This document shows positions 27,198 through 36,310 of a stretch of 64,000 nucleotides of DNA, piece by piece. The stretch spans positions 1 to 64,000 of the forward strand of contig CBDDRC010000039.1 of the NCBI GenBank assembly GCA_965232985.1, given 5' to 3'. The translations under genes were made by a program, and so were the position numbers. The DNA comes from JADFDG01 sp965232985. GTDB lineage: Bacteria; Pseudomonadota; Gammaproteobacteria; Pseudomonadales; JADFDG01. The number at the start of each line of letters is the position of its first letter. Within the stretch, counting starts at the first letter, position 1. Under the pieces are notes generated by a model that saw nothing but the letters and a program-made list of their open reading frames with translations, was not told the DNA's origin and did not search any database.

Positions 27198-29537
27198 TCA
27201 GAAAGGTTGGCCCAACGAGAACTGGAATACCTGACGCTCATCTCCGGGCTGCTCGTTGAGGGTCCTGGCAAGACTGAAACTCAACGGGCCGATGAGAGTA
27301 TACCAACTCAGGGAGATGCCTGCGGATGTGCGCAGCTCGGTCCAGGCCGGGGCAAAGGCCTCGCCGTCAGTCAGGAACACGTTGCCCGCATCGAAGAAAA
27401 ACGCCGTACGCAGCGTGCGCGAATCCTCGATAAAGGGCGGCGGGAAAATCAGATCCAGCCCGGTCTCCACCAGCAGGTCGCCACCAACCGCATTCGGCGA
27501 AGGATCAAGGGTACTGCTCGCCACAAACGCATGGCCCGGGATGCGCGCCCCGAGGCTGCGATCCTCAAAGCCGCGCACGGAGCCGAAGCCGCCGGCCGTA
27601 TAACGCTGATAGAACGGCAGGCGCGGGTCGCTGCCATAACCATCGCCAAAGCCAAGGTCAGAGTGGGCCTTGAGCGTCCAGCGACGGGTCACCGGCAAAT
27701 AACGCTGGCCGCTGTAACTGAGCTTGTAATAGGGGGTGTCGCTGCCCGGCAGCGCCGCCTCAATGCCGATGCGGTTGTATGAGCCGCGGTCGGCAAGCAC
27801 CCCGCGGTTGAGCGTGCTGCGCGACCATGAAAGATTGCCGAGCAGCGAGTTGTATTGGGCGCCGTTGTCCACGACATAACGCCAGATATCTTCGGCGACC
27901 AGCGGGCTGATGGTGGCGTGCGCATTATCGAACCCGAGACCAAACGATAACCGCGACGCTTCGCTGAGCGGATAGCCAAACGTGAGACTGAGCCCTTGGC
28001 GATCAAGCGCGTAACTGGAGATATTCGTCTCGCCGTAATCGGTCTGGGTGTAGTAGGCGTTCCAGCCCCGACTGACGCCATCCTCCGTGTAATAGGGGTT
28101 GTTGTAGGAAAGATTGACGCTGTCACGCACCTGACTGCGATTGACTGCAAACGAAACCTTGTTGCCGGTCCCGAAGAAATTGTTCTGCGAGACGTTGGCC
28201 CCGAACGTCAGGCCATAACCCTGCGAGTAGCCGATATTCGCACCGATACTGCCCGACGGTTGCTCCTCGACGGTGTAATTGACATCGACCAGATCACTCG
28301 CGCCAGGCACCCGTGCCGTATCGCTTTTCACGGTTGAGAAAAACCCGAGCTGCTCGAGGCGGCGCTTGGACTGCTCGATCGCCGCCTGCGAGGCCGGCGC
28401 GCCCTCAAACTGACGCATCTCGCGACGCAGTACATCGTCACGGGTCTTGTTGTTGCCAGTGAAGTTGATCCGGTTGACGTAGGCGCGATCACCGGCATCA
28501 ACGAAAAAGGTTATTTTTACGGTACGGGCATTCTCGTCGATTTCGGGAATGGCGCGCACCTCGGCAAAAATATAACCATCAACTCCGAGGCGACGCTGCA
28601 TGATATCGGTCGACATCGTCACCAGTTGCTGCGAAAAAGTCTGCTGCGGGCGAACGAGGATCAGCGGCCGCAGTTGCGTTTCATCAACCACCAGCGACCC
28701 GGCCAGTTGCACCTCGCTTACCGTGAACTTCTGGCCCTCGTCGATCGCAACGGTGATGAACACCTGGCGACGATCCGGCGTAACGGATACCTGTGTCGAC
28801 TTGATCTGGAAATTGACGTAACCGCGATCCATGTACAAGGAACGCAGGCTCTCCAGGTCTGCTGAAAGTTTCTCGCGCGCATACTTGTCGTCGCTATTAA
28901 AGAAAGACCAGAACGAATACTCACGCAGCTTGATCAGCTTGCGCAATTGCTGATCCGTGTAAGCACTGTTGCCGACAAAGCGGATGTTGCCGATGGCAGC
29001 CGGCTTGCCCTCATGAATATCGATTGCCACCGACACCCGGTTGCGTGATTGCGGCGTCACCTTCGCGTCCACACGCGCGCCGTAGCGACCCTGCGCAATG
29101 TACTGGCGCTGCAGTTCGACACGCATGTTTTCCAGGGTCGAGCGCCGGAATACGCCGCCCTCGGACAATCCGGCCTCTTTCAGGCCCTTGAGCAACTGAT
29201 CTTTGTCGATGGACTTGTTGCCCTCGATATTGATCGCACTCACCGCCGGCCGCTCGGCCAGCACAATCACCAGCACATCGCCCTCGCGCCCAACCTGCAC
29301 GTCCTGGAAATCTTCGCTGCGATAAAGCTCGCGGACAACATGGGCGACGGTTCCGGCATCGACGACATCACCGGCCTTGACCGGTAACATCGCGTAAATG
29401 CGCTCAAGTGGAATACGCTGCAAACCGCGGATGCGGATATCCACAGCAGTGAAGGTATCGGCAAATGCAGCGACGGCGGTACCGAGCAGCAGGACGATGG
29501 CGGTAATGGTGGCGACAAGACGCAGAATCGGGTTCAC
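27198..29537 (-). CDS. bamA: Outer membrane protein assembly factor BamA
   Basis: The protein has 779 residues. A signal peptide of about 26 residues is followed by five POTRA domains (about 27-430; the first is FTAVDIRIRGLQRIPLERIY) and a C-terminal 16-strand beta-barrel. RGFEDRSLG near residue 660 matches the VRGF/Y-type loop 6 motif, and the protein ends in an aromatic residue (FSLGQPF). BamA inserts beta-barrel proteins, including the autotransporter encoded near 54-62 kb. The GTG start at 29537 has AGGAG nine bases upstream. Confidence 0.97.
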   Translation of the reverse strand: MNPILRLVATITAIVLLLGTAVAAFADTFTAVDIRIRGLQRIPLERIYAMLPVKAGDVVDAGTVAHVVRELYRSEDFQDVQVGREGDVLVIVLAERPAVSAINIEGNKSIDKDQLLKGLKEAGLSEGGVFRRSTLENMRVELQRQYIAQGRYGARVDAKVTPQSRNRVSVAIDIHEGKPAAIGNIRFVGNSAYTDQQLRKLIKLREYSFWSFFNSDDKYAREKLSADLESLRSLYMDRGYVNFQIKSTQVSVTPDRRQVFITVAIDEGQKFTVSEVQLAGSLVVDETQLRPLILVRPQQTFSQQLVTMSTDIMQRRLGVDGYIFAEVRAIPEIDENARTVKITFFVDAGDRAYVNRINFTGNNKTRDDVLRREMRQFEGAPASQAAIEQSKRRLEQLGFFSTVKSDTARVPGASDLVDVNYTVEEQPSGSIGANIGYSQGYGLTFGANVSQNNFFGTGNKVSFAVNRSQVRDSVNLSYNNPYYTEDGVSRGWNAYYTQTDYGETNISSYALDRQGLSLTFGYPLSEASRLSFGLGFDNAHATISPLVAEDIWRYVVDNGAQYNSLLGNLSWSRSTLNRGVLADRGSYNRIGIEAALPGSDTPYYKLSYSGQRYLPVTRRWTLKAHSDLGFGDGYGSDPRLPFYQRYTAGGFGSVRGFEDRSLGARIPGHAFVASSTLDPSPNAVGGDLLVETGLDLIFPPPFIEDSRTLRTAFFFDAGNVFLTDGEAFAPAWTELRTSAGISLSWYTLIGPLSFSLARTLNEQPGDERQVFQFSLGQPF

Positions 29538-29549
29538 CCGTTCGGACTC

Positions 29550-30965
29550 CTAAAGGCGGGCAAAATCGTTGTAGAACGCGAGCAGCATCAGCCCGACCAG
29601 CAGGGTGACGCCCACTTGCAGCGCGATCGCCTGGACACGCTCCGGCACCGGCTTGCCGCGCAGGGCTTCGTATGCGTAGAACACGAGGTGGCCGCCATCG
29701 AGCACCGGGATTGGCAGCAGATTGAGCACGCCGATGCTGATGCTGAGGAACGCCATGAACTTGAGGAAGAACTCGAGCCCCAGCGATGCCGTCACCCCGG
29801 CGCCCCGAGCGATGGTAATCGGGCCGCCGACGCTTTCCACCGACATCTTGCCGCTCACCATTTTGCCGATCGAGACAACCGTCAGCACGGAGCGATCCCA
29901 GGTTTCGGCGACCGCGCGGCCGACGGCCTCGATGGGCCCATAACGGATTTCGCGCACATATTCCGCCGGCCAGTCACGCGGCCACTGTAGCGGCGTCATC
30001 GCAATGCCGGCCACGCCGATGACACGATCCCCCTGCGTGACCCGCAACGGCACCAACGTCACCTGCACCACCGCACCGGCGCGCTCGACATCCAGCAGCA
30101 GCGATTTGCCGGGCGCGGCGCGGACAATCGTCACCCAGGTTTCCCAATCGCTAACCGGTACGCCATCAACCGCGACGATGCGGTCGCCGGACTTGAGTCC
30201 GGCCGTGAATGCCGGGCTTGCAACTTTTTTGCCGTCCTGATCGACCTCGGGAATCACGGCGCCAACCACCGCCGGAACGACGGGATACCAGGGTGCAATG
30301 CCGAGTATCGACGACGGATTCTGATCTTCCTGCCCATGCATGAAGGCCGTTACCGGCACCACGACCTCGTGTTCGAAACCCACCGCGCCGCTGCGCACAC
30401 CAAAACGAATATCACCGCTGTCGCCAAGCCGGCCGACGAGCCGCAATGGCACGTCGTCCCAACTGCGTACTGCCGCCCCATCGATGCGCAGCACTTCGTC
30501 GCCGGCCACGAGCCCGGCGCGCGCAGCAGAGGAGTCCGGGTCGACACGGCCAATGAGCGGCGCCATTTGCTGGCTGCCGACGATAAACACCGCCCAGTAA
30601 ACCAGCACGGCAAACAACAGATTCACCAACGGGCCGGCAGCGACGATGGCGAAGCGTTGCGCCACCGGCTTGCGATTGAACGCCTCGTGCAGCCGTTCCG
30701 GCGGCACCTCGCCCTCACGCTCGTCGAGCATGCGCACGAAACCGCCAAGCGGTATGGCCGCGACCACATACTCGGTGCCATTGCGGCCGGTGCGCATCCA
30801 CAAGGGCTTGCCGAAACCGATCGAAAAACGGATCACATGCACACCACAGCGCCGCGCCACGAAAAAGTGGCCCCACTCGTGCACGGTGATAATCACGCCA
30901 AGCAAAACAATGAACGCAGCGAGCGCCCAGGTGCCACTGCCTAACTGCTCGAGCAAACCACTCAT
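29550..30965 (-). CDS. rseP: RIP metalloprotease RseP
   Basis: The protein has 471 residues and is the inner-membrane site-2 protease that completes cleavage of the anti-sigma factor RseA in the sigma-E envelope stress response. The zinc motif HEWGH is at 29-33, two periplasmic PDZ domains follow (about 125-300), and LDGGHL near 421 supplies the third ligand. It overlaps dxr by ATGA (30962-30965). Placement just before bamA is conserved. Confidence 0.97.
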   Translation of the reverse strand: MSGLLEQLGSGTWALAAFIVLLGVIITVHEWGHFFVARRCGVHVIRFSIGFGKPLWMRTGRNGTEYVVAAIPLGGFVRMLDEREGEVPPERLHEAFNRKPVAQRFAIVAAGPLVNLLFAVLVYWAVFIVGSQQMAPLIGRVDPDSSAARAGLVAGDEVLRIDGAAVRSWDDVPLRLVGRLGDSGDIRFGVRSGAVGFEHEVVVPVTAFMHGQEDQNPSSILGIAPWYPVVPAVVGAVIPEVDQDGKKVASPAFTAGLKSGDRIVAVDGVPVSDWETWVTIVRAAPGKSLLLDVERAGAVVQVTLVPLRVTQGDRVIGVAGIAMTPLQWPRDWPAEYVREIRYGPIEAVGRAVAETWDRSVLTVVSIGKMVSGKMSVESVGGPITIARGAGVTASLGLEFFLKFMAFLSISIGVLNLLPIPVLDGGHLVFYAYEALRGKPVPERVQAIALQVGVTLLVGLMLLAFYNDFARL

Positions 30966-32152
30966 GCCGATACCCCGCGCTGCAGCGTCACATGCCGGGC
31001 CACCGCGCGCGCCTCGCTATCCAGCGCGAACAATGCATCGAGATCGTCGACGGCGACCGTCGGCAACGCCGCGAGCGTCTCGGCAATCACCGTGGCAATC
31101 CCCGGGAACGACAGTCGCCCGTCAAGAAACGCCTCAACAGCTACTTCGTTGGCGGCATTGAGCACTGCCGGCGCCGAACCGCCGGCGATGAGTGCCGCAC
31201 GGGCCAGGCCCAGGCATGGAAAGCGCGCGTCATCCATGGCTTCGAAATCGAGCCGGCCGCGCGCCACGAGATCAAGGAAATTGACGCCGGCATCGACCCG
31301 CGTCGGCCAGGCGAGTGCGTGCGCGATCGGTGTGCGCATGTCCGGGCTGCCAAGCTGTGCCAGCACAGAACCGTCGACGTACTCGACCAGCGAATGGACA
31401 ACACTCTGCGGATGCACGAGCACATCGATCTGCGCGGGAGCTGCGCCAAACAGGTAATGCGCCTCAATCACTTCAAGGCCCTTGTTCATCATCGTTGCTG
31501 AATCCACTGAAATCTTGCGGCCCATCGACCAATTGGGGTGTGCGATCGCCTGCGCCGGTGTCGCCTGCGCCATCTGCGCGGCACTGGCCGTGCGGAACGG
31601 ACCGCCCGACGCGGTGAGCAGGATGCGCCGCACGCCGGCCGCCGCCAGACTGCCAATGCCGGGCGGCAAACACTGAAACACCGCATTGTGCTCACTGTCG
31701 ATCGGCAGCACCGTTGCGTTTGCGTTGCGCACTTCCGTCATGAACAACTCGCCGGCCATCACCAGCGATTCCTTGTTGGCCAGCAGCACGCGCTTGCCGG
31801 CACGCACGGCGGCCAGCGTCGGTGCCAGCCCCGCAGCGCCAACGATGGCCGCCATCACCGCATCGGCTTCCGGCAGCGCCGCCACGGCACACAAGGCGGC
31901 ACTGCCCGCCAACACCTCGCAATCTGACCCGGCCATGCGCAGGCGGTTCCGCAAATCAGCGGCGGCCGGCTCAGCCATCAACACGGCGTAGCGCGGGCGA
32001 TGGGCAAGCACCTGAGCGAACAGCGCATCCACCCGGCTGCCGGCTGCCAGCGCCAGCACCCGAAAGCGATCCGGATGGCGCGCGACCACATCCAGTGTGC
32101 TCTGCCCGACCGAGCCGGTGGAGCCGAGAATGACCAGCGATTGCTGCTTCAT
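30962..32152 (-). CDS. dxr: 1-deoxy-D-xylulose-5-phosphate reductoisomerase
   Basis: The protein has 396 residues. It converts DXP to MEP, the committed step of the MEP isoprenoid pathway. The NADPH-binding motif LGSTGSVGQSTLDVV is at the N-terminus; LLANKESLVMAG, LPIDSEHNA and KISVDSATMMNKGLEVIEA form the metal and substrate site. The isoprenoid product feeds UppS, encoded two genes upstream. Confidence 0.97.
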   Translation of the reverse strand: MKQQSLVILGSTGSVGQSTLDVVARHPDRFRVLALAAGSRVDALFAQVLAHRPRYAVLMAEPAAADLRNRLRMAGSDCEVLAGSAALCAVAALPEADAVMAAIVGAAGLAPTLAAVRAGKRVLLANKESLVMAGELFMTEVRNANATVLPIDSEHNAVFQCLPPGIGSLAAAGVRRILLTASGGPFRTASAAQMAQATPAQAIAHPNWSMGRKISVDSATMMNKGLEVIEAHYLFGAAPAQIDVLVHPQSVVHSLVEYVDGSVLAQLGSPDMRTPIAHALAWPTRVDAGVNFLDLVARGRLDFEAMDDARFPCLGLARAALIAGGSAPAVLNAANEVAVEAFLDGRLSFPGIATVIAETLAALPTVAVDDLDALFALDSEARAVARHVTLQRGVSA

Positions 32153-32197
32153 GCGGTTTTTTTCACGGCGTGTTTGTCACGAAGAGTGTTGCCAACA

Positions 32198-33031
32198 TCA
32201 GGTGAGGTGTACGAATTGCAGGCCGAGTGCAAACACCGGCAGCGCGCAGGTGACGCTGTCGATGCGATCGAGCATGCCGCCATGACCGGGCAACAGGGTG
32301 CCGCTGTCCTTCACGCCGGCTTCCCGCTTGACCATGCTCTCGAACAAGTCGCCCAGAATTGAGGCCAGGGTGGCAACAAAAACGAGCGCCAACAGTTGCA
32401 GGATGCCCCCGGCCGGCCAGACGAGATAAAAGCCAATGGCCAGTGCCATCGCCAGCGTTGTCAGCATGCCGCCCACTGCACCGGCAATCGACTTGCCCGG
32501 GCTCACCCGCGGCGCGAGCTTGCGCTTGCCAAACGCCCGGCCGGAAAAATAAGCGCCGACATCCGCACCCCAGACAATCAGGAAGGCGCCGAGCAACACC
32601 AGGCCATTTACCTGCGTACCGCCACGCTCAAACGGAATCGCCTGCAACTGCACAACCGCGTACCAGGCCGGAACCAACAACACGAGTCCGATCAGATACA
32701 TCAGCGTGCGCTGCCGGAACCAGCGGGTAACGGCCGGATAGCGCACGACGAGGAAAAATGCCCACAACCAGAATGCCGCCGCCACATACAGCAACGGCGT
32801 GGCCGCGCCCGCGACGCATAATTGTTCGCTGGCGAAGACGCCGGCCAGCGACAAAACAAGCAGGCCGACAAAGGTATTGCGGCAAACGCCCGCCATGGCG
32901 GCCCACTCGCGGCCGGCGATCAGCACCGGCACGACCATCGCCAACGCAAACCAGACATTCGGCAGCAGGAAAATCGCACCGAGCATCAGCGGCAGCAGCA
33001 GCAGCGCCGTCACCACACGTTGCCAAAGCAT
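32198..33031 (-). CDS. cdsA: Phosphatidate cytidylyltransferase
   Basis: The protein has 277 residues with multiple membrane segments. It makes CDP-diacylglycerol from phosphatidate and CTP, the branch point for phospholipids. The CdsA signature is present near the C-terminus: FESMVKREAGVKDSG then LLPGHGGMLDRIDS. The open frame extends to 33193 inside uppS, but ATG at 33031 with GAGGAG just upstream is the clear start. It lies ten bases after uppS. Confidence 0.96.
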   Translation of the reverse strand: MLWQRVVTALLLLPLMLGAIFLLPNVWFALAMVVPVLIAGREWAAMAGVCRNTFVGLLVLSLAGVFASEQLCVAGAATPLLYVAAAFWLWAFFLVVRYPAVTRWFRQRTLMYLIGLVLLVPAWYAVVQLQAIPFERGGTQVNGLVLLGAFLIVWGADVGAYFSGRAFGKRKLAPRVSPGKSIAGAVGGMLTTLAMALAIGFYLVWPAGGILQLLALVFVATLASILGDLFESMVKREAGVKDSGTLLPGHGGMLDRIDSVTCALPVFALGLQFVHLT

Positions 33032-33041
33032 GTTGTTCTCC

Positions 33042-33830
33042 TCAGTCCTGACCCGATGCTGCTGAACCGGGCTCGGCGCCGGAACCACCGAAGCGACGCT
33101 GGCGCGATGCGTAGTCGGCAAGCGCTGCATCGAAAGCCGGCGCATCGAAGTCGGGCCACAGCAGATCACTGAAATGAAATTCGCTGTAGGCAAGCTGCCA
33201 CAGCATGAAATTGGATACGCGAATTTCGCCGCCGGTACGGATCAACAGATCCGGCGGCGGCAGATCGGCGAGCATCAGCCGCTGCGCAAGATGCGCTTCG
33301 TCGATGTCCTGTATACGCAAACGGCCCGCCTCGACCTCGCCGGCCAGGGCGCGCGCCGCCTGGGCGATATCCCATTGCCCGCCGTAATTCACCGCCACGG
33401 AAAGATGCAGTGCGGCGTTGCCGGCAGTCATCCGCTCGGCGTCCGCGATACCGGCACGAATCTCGGGTGAAAATACCGACAAGGCACCGATAAATCGCAG
33501 GCGAATCCCATGTGCATGCAGCTCGGGAACCCGCTTGCTCAGCGCGCCAACGAACAACTGCATCAGGGCATTCACTTCCTCGGGCGGACGGCGCCAGTTC
33601 TCGCTGGAAAACGCGAACACGGTGAGTGCTTCGATGCCGCGATGACCGGCGTGCTCCACAATGGCCTGCATCGCCTGCTCGCCGGCCTCGTGGCCGGCGC
33701 GACCGGGCAACCCGCGCCGACGGGCCCAGCGATTGTTGCCGTCCATGATGATGGCGACATGCCGCGGCAGCCCGTCGCGACGCCAGCTGTCGACATCGGG
33801 CGCCGCAGACTGCTGATGTACGGTATTCAC
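33042..33830 (-). CDS. uppS: Undecaprenyl diphosphate synthase
   Basis: The protein has 262 residues. It is a cis-prenyltransferase that makes the C55 lipid carrier used for peptidoglycan and O-antigen. HVAIIMDGNNRWARRRGLPG holds the catalytic Asp; GHEAG, FSSENWRRP and DLLIRTGGEIRVSNF are standard motifs. The start codon is GTG at 33830. The C-terminus is longer than usual by a short SGAEPGSAASG tail. Confidence 0.96.
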   Translation of the reverse strand: MNTVHQQSAAPDVDSWRRDGLPRHVAIIMDGNNRWARRRGLPGRAGHEAGEQAMQAIVEHAGHRGIEALTVFAFSSENWRRPPEEVNALMQLFVGALSKRVPELHAHGIRLRFIGALSVFSPEIRAGIADAERMTAGNAALHLSVAVNYGGQWDIAQAARALAGEVEAGRLRIQDIDEAHLAQRLMLADLPPPDLLIRTGGEIRVSNFMLWQLAYSEFHFSDLLWPDFDAPAFDAALADYASRQRRFGGSGAEPGSAASGQD

Positions 33831-33863
33831 GCGGGGATGCTCGGGCAGGATGCAGGCAAGCCG

Positions 33864-34421
33864 TCAGACGGCAAGCAGATCCTGTTCCTTCTTTTTGAGT
33901 TGCGCGTCGATCTCGCTGACAAATTTGTCGGTGAGCTTCTGCACGTCGTCCTGCGCCCGGCGCTCGTCATCCTCGCTGACTTCTTTTTCCTTGAGGAGTT
34001 CCTTGAGGTCGTTGTTGGCATCACGGCGCGCGTTACGCACCGCAACCCGCGCATGCTCGGCCTCGGCACGCGCCACCTTGATCATGTCCTTGCGCGTTTC
34101 CTCGGTAAGCGCCGGCATCGTCAGGCGGATCACTGAACCGGCGGTGTTCGGGTTCAAGCCAAGATCACTCTTGAGGATCGCCTTCTCGATCTCGGTCACC
34201 ATGTTCTTTTCCCAAGGCGAGATGCTCAGCGTCCGGGAATCTTCCACGCTCACCTGGGCAACCTGGCTGATCGGTGTTTCCTGGCCGTAATAGTTAACGC
34301 GCACTGAGTCGAGAATCGAGGGATTGGCACGCCCGGTACGAATTTTCTTGAAGGCAATATCAAGCGCATCAAGGCACTTCTTCATGCGCAGTTCGGCGTC
34401 TTTCTTGATGTCGTTGATCAT
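33864..34421 (-). CDS. frr: Ribosome recycling factor
   Basis: The protein has 185 residues, exactly the E. coli length. With EF-G it splits post-termination ribosomes. MINDIKKDAELRMKK at the start and RTGRANPSILDSVRVNYYG are characteristic. The frame is open to 34457, but ATG at 34421 follows GGAGG with good spacing. Confidence 0.98.
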   Translation of the reverse strand: MINDIKKDAELRMKKCLDALDIAFKKIRTGRANPSILDSVRVNYYGQETPISQVAQVSVEDSRTLSISPWEKNMVTEIEKAILKSDLGLNPNTAGSVIRLTMPALTEETRKDMIKVARAEAEHARVAVRNARRDANNDLKELLKEKEVSEDDERRAQDDVQKLTDKFVSEIDAQLKKKEQDLLAV

Positions 34422-34457
34422 GGCGAGTTCCTCCGGTTGTCTCGTTTGCCAGCGCAA

Positions 34458-35192
34458 TCAGCCACGCTCGACCAGCGTGCCTTCATTGCCACCGACCATG
34501 ATGCTCACCAGCGCGCCGGGCTTGTTCATGTCGAACACGCGCAGCGGCATGTCGTGGTCGCGGCACAGGCAGATAGCGGTAAGATCCATCACTTCCAGCT
34601 TGCGGTCGAGCACTTCGTCGTAGGTGAGGTGATCGAATTTCTCCGCCAGCGGATCGCGCTTCGGATCAGCGGAATAGACACCGTCCACCTTGGTCGCCTT
34701 GAGCACGATATCCGCATCAATCTCGATGCCACGCAGGCAGGCAGCGGTGTCGGTGGTGAAGAACGGGTTGCCGGTACCGGCAGCGAAAATAACCACCTCG
34801 CCTTCATCGAGGTAACGCGAAGCACGGCGGTGATCGTAATGCTCAACGATGCCGCTCATGGGAATCGCACTCATCAGCCGGCAGCGGATGTTCGAACGCT
34901 CCAGCGCATCGCGCATCGCCAAACCGTTCATCACGGTTGCCAGCATACCCATGTGATCGCCGGCAACACGATCGAGGCCGGCCTCATTGAGTGCCTTGCC
35001 GCGAAACAGATTGCCGCCACCCAGCACGAGGCCAACCTGCACGCCAATGCCGCGCAACTGCCCGACTTCCAGGGCCATGCGGTCGAGTACTTTCGGGTCA
35101 ATACCGAAGCCTTCGCTGCCGGCCAGCGCCTCGCCGGAGAGCTTGAGCAGGATGCGGCGGTATTTCGGCTGGCGATCGTTCGGGGCTGGCAT
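34458..35192 (-). CDS. pyrH: UMP kinase
   Basis: The protein has 244 residues. It phosphorylates UMP to UDP in pyrimidine nucleotide synthesis and belongs to the amino acid kinase fold. RILLKLSGEALAG, LVLGGGNLFRG and VFAAGTGNPFFTTDTAA-like motifs are present. The start is ATG at 35192 after GAGG. A strong hairpin lies between it and tsf. Confidence 0.97.
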   Translation of the reverse strand: MPAPNDRQPKYRRILLKLSGEALAGSEGFGIDPKVLDRMALEVGQLRGIGVQVGLVLGGGNLFRGKALNEAGLDRVAGDHMGMLATVMNGLAMRDALERSNIRCRLMSAIPMSGIVEHYDHRRASRYLDEGEVVIFAAGTGNPFFTTDTAACLRGIEIDADIVLKATKVDGVYSADPKRDPLAEKFDHLTYDEVLDRKLEVMDLTAICLCRDHDMPLRVFDMNKPGALVSIMVGGNEGTLVERG

Positions 35193-35267
35193 GGGTTACC
35201 TCGGTGACCGTGGTTCGATACCTGATATGCGGCGCGGGCCGGACTTGCCGGATTATGGCCGGCCAAT

Positions 35268-35301
35268 CGTGCCGGCGGCGCCCTGAGGCGCCGCCGGCAC
35301 G
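35268..35301 (-). other. 15-bp hairpin between tsf and pyrH
   Basis: Arms 35268-35282 and 35287-35301 are perfectly complementary around a four-base loop. It begins six bases past the tsf stop codon. No T run follows on the minus strand, so it is more likely an mRNA stabiliser, processing site or weak attenuator than a full terminator. Confidence 0.7.
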
Positions 35302-35306
35302 GGACA

Positions 35307-36173
35307 TTATGCCCCTTTGGTCATCGCCGCGACTTCCGCCGCGAAGTCCACTTCGGCTTTTTCGATGCCCTCGCCCACTTCGAAACGGACGAACGCCAGC
35401 ACGGTAGCGCTGTTCTTCCTGACCAGTTCACCCACCTTGGTGTCGGGATCCTTCACAAACGCCTGCTCGGTGAGGCTGACCTCAGTCAGAAACTTGCGCA
35501 ACGAACCCTCAACCATCTTTTCGACGATATTGGCCGGCTTGCCCGATTCGGCAGCCTTGGCAGCGTAGATTGCCTTTTCCCTGCTGATGATGTCCGGTGC
35601 GACATCGGCCGGATTGACCACCAGCGGATTCGCCGCCGCGACATGCATCGCGATGTCACGGCCCAGATCGACACTGCCGCCCTTCAGGCTGGTGAGCACT
35701 CCGATCCTGCCACTGTGAATGTAGGTGCCCACGATATCGCCGTCGATTTTCGCCAGCCGCCGCACCTGGATGTTCTCACCGATCTTCTGCACCAGGGCAA
35801 GACGCATCGACTCCAGTTCGCCACCATTGGCAGCGAGAAGTTTCGCGACGTCGGTTTCACCGGACGCCAGTGCTGCCTGGGCAACCTGATGGGCGAATTG
35901 CAAAAAGCTCTCGTCGCGGCCGACGAAATCGGTCTCGCAATTGACTTCCGCCATGAAGCCAGTCTTGCCATTGGACTCGACGGCAACGACCACGGTGCCT
36001 TCAGCCGCCGTGCGGCCGGCTTTCTTCGCGGCCTTTGCCTGGCCGGATTTGCGCAGATTGTCGATGGCCAGCTCAATGTCGCCACTGGCCTCCACCAACG
36101 CCTTCTTGCACTCCATCATGCCCAGGCCGGTACGCTCACGCAGTTCCTTCACCAGGCCAGCGGTAATTTCCAT
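35307..36173 (-). CDS. tsf: Elongation factor Ts
   Basis: The protein has 288 residues. It is the nucleotide exchange factor for EF-Tu. The UBA-like N-terminus (MEITAGLVKELRERTGLGM, then MECKKAL) is clear, as are VNCETDFVGRDE and the core dimer-like domains. The frame is open to 36191; ATG at 36173 follows GAGGAG and gives the family N-terminus. Confidence 0.98.
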   Translation of the reverse strand: MEITAGLVKELRERTGLGMMECKKALVEASGDIELAIDNLRKSGQAKAAKKAGRTAAEGTVVVAVESNGKTGFMAEVNCETDFVGRDESFLQFAHQVAQAALASGETDVAKLLAANGGELESMRLALVQKIGENIQVRRLAKIDGDIVGTYIHSGRIGVLTSLKGGSVDLGRDIAMHVAAANPLVVNPADVAPDIISREKAIYAAKAAESGKPANIVEKMVEGSLRKFLTEVSLTEQAFVKDPDTKVGELVRKNSATVLAFVRFEVGEGIEKAEVDFAAEVAAMTKGA

Positions 36174-36256
36174 CGTTGCTTCTCCTCGCATGCGAATTCG
36201 TTGTGCGGTTGACGCCGGCTACCCAATCGCGCCGCGTCGTCGTAATGCCGGGTTCG

Positions 36257-36281
36257 AAAAAGGGGGCCTGGCCCCCTTTTT
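36257..36281. terminator. Bidirectional-looking terminator between rpsB and tsf
   Basis: A perfect 10-bp stem, AAAAAGGGGG (36257-36266) with CCCCCTTTTT (36272-36281), encloses a five-base loop CCTGG. It has a T run on both strands, so it could act as an intrinsic terminator or attenuator between rpsB and tsf. Confidence 0.75.
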
Positions 36282-36310
36282 CTTTACTGCAGGTCTTGCG
36301 GGATGCTCGC

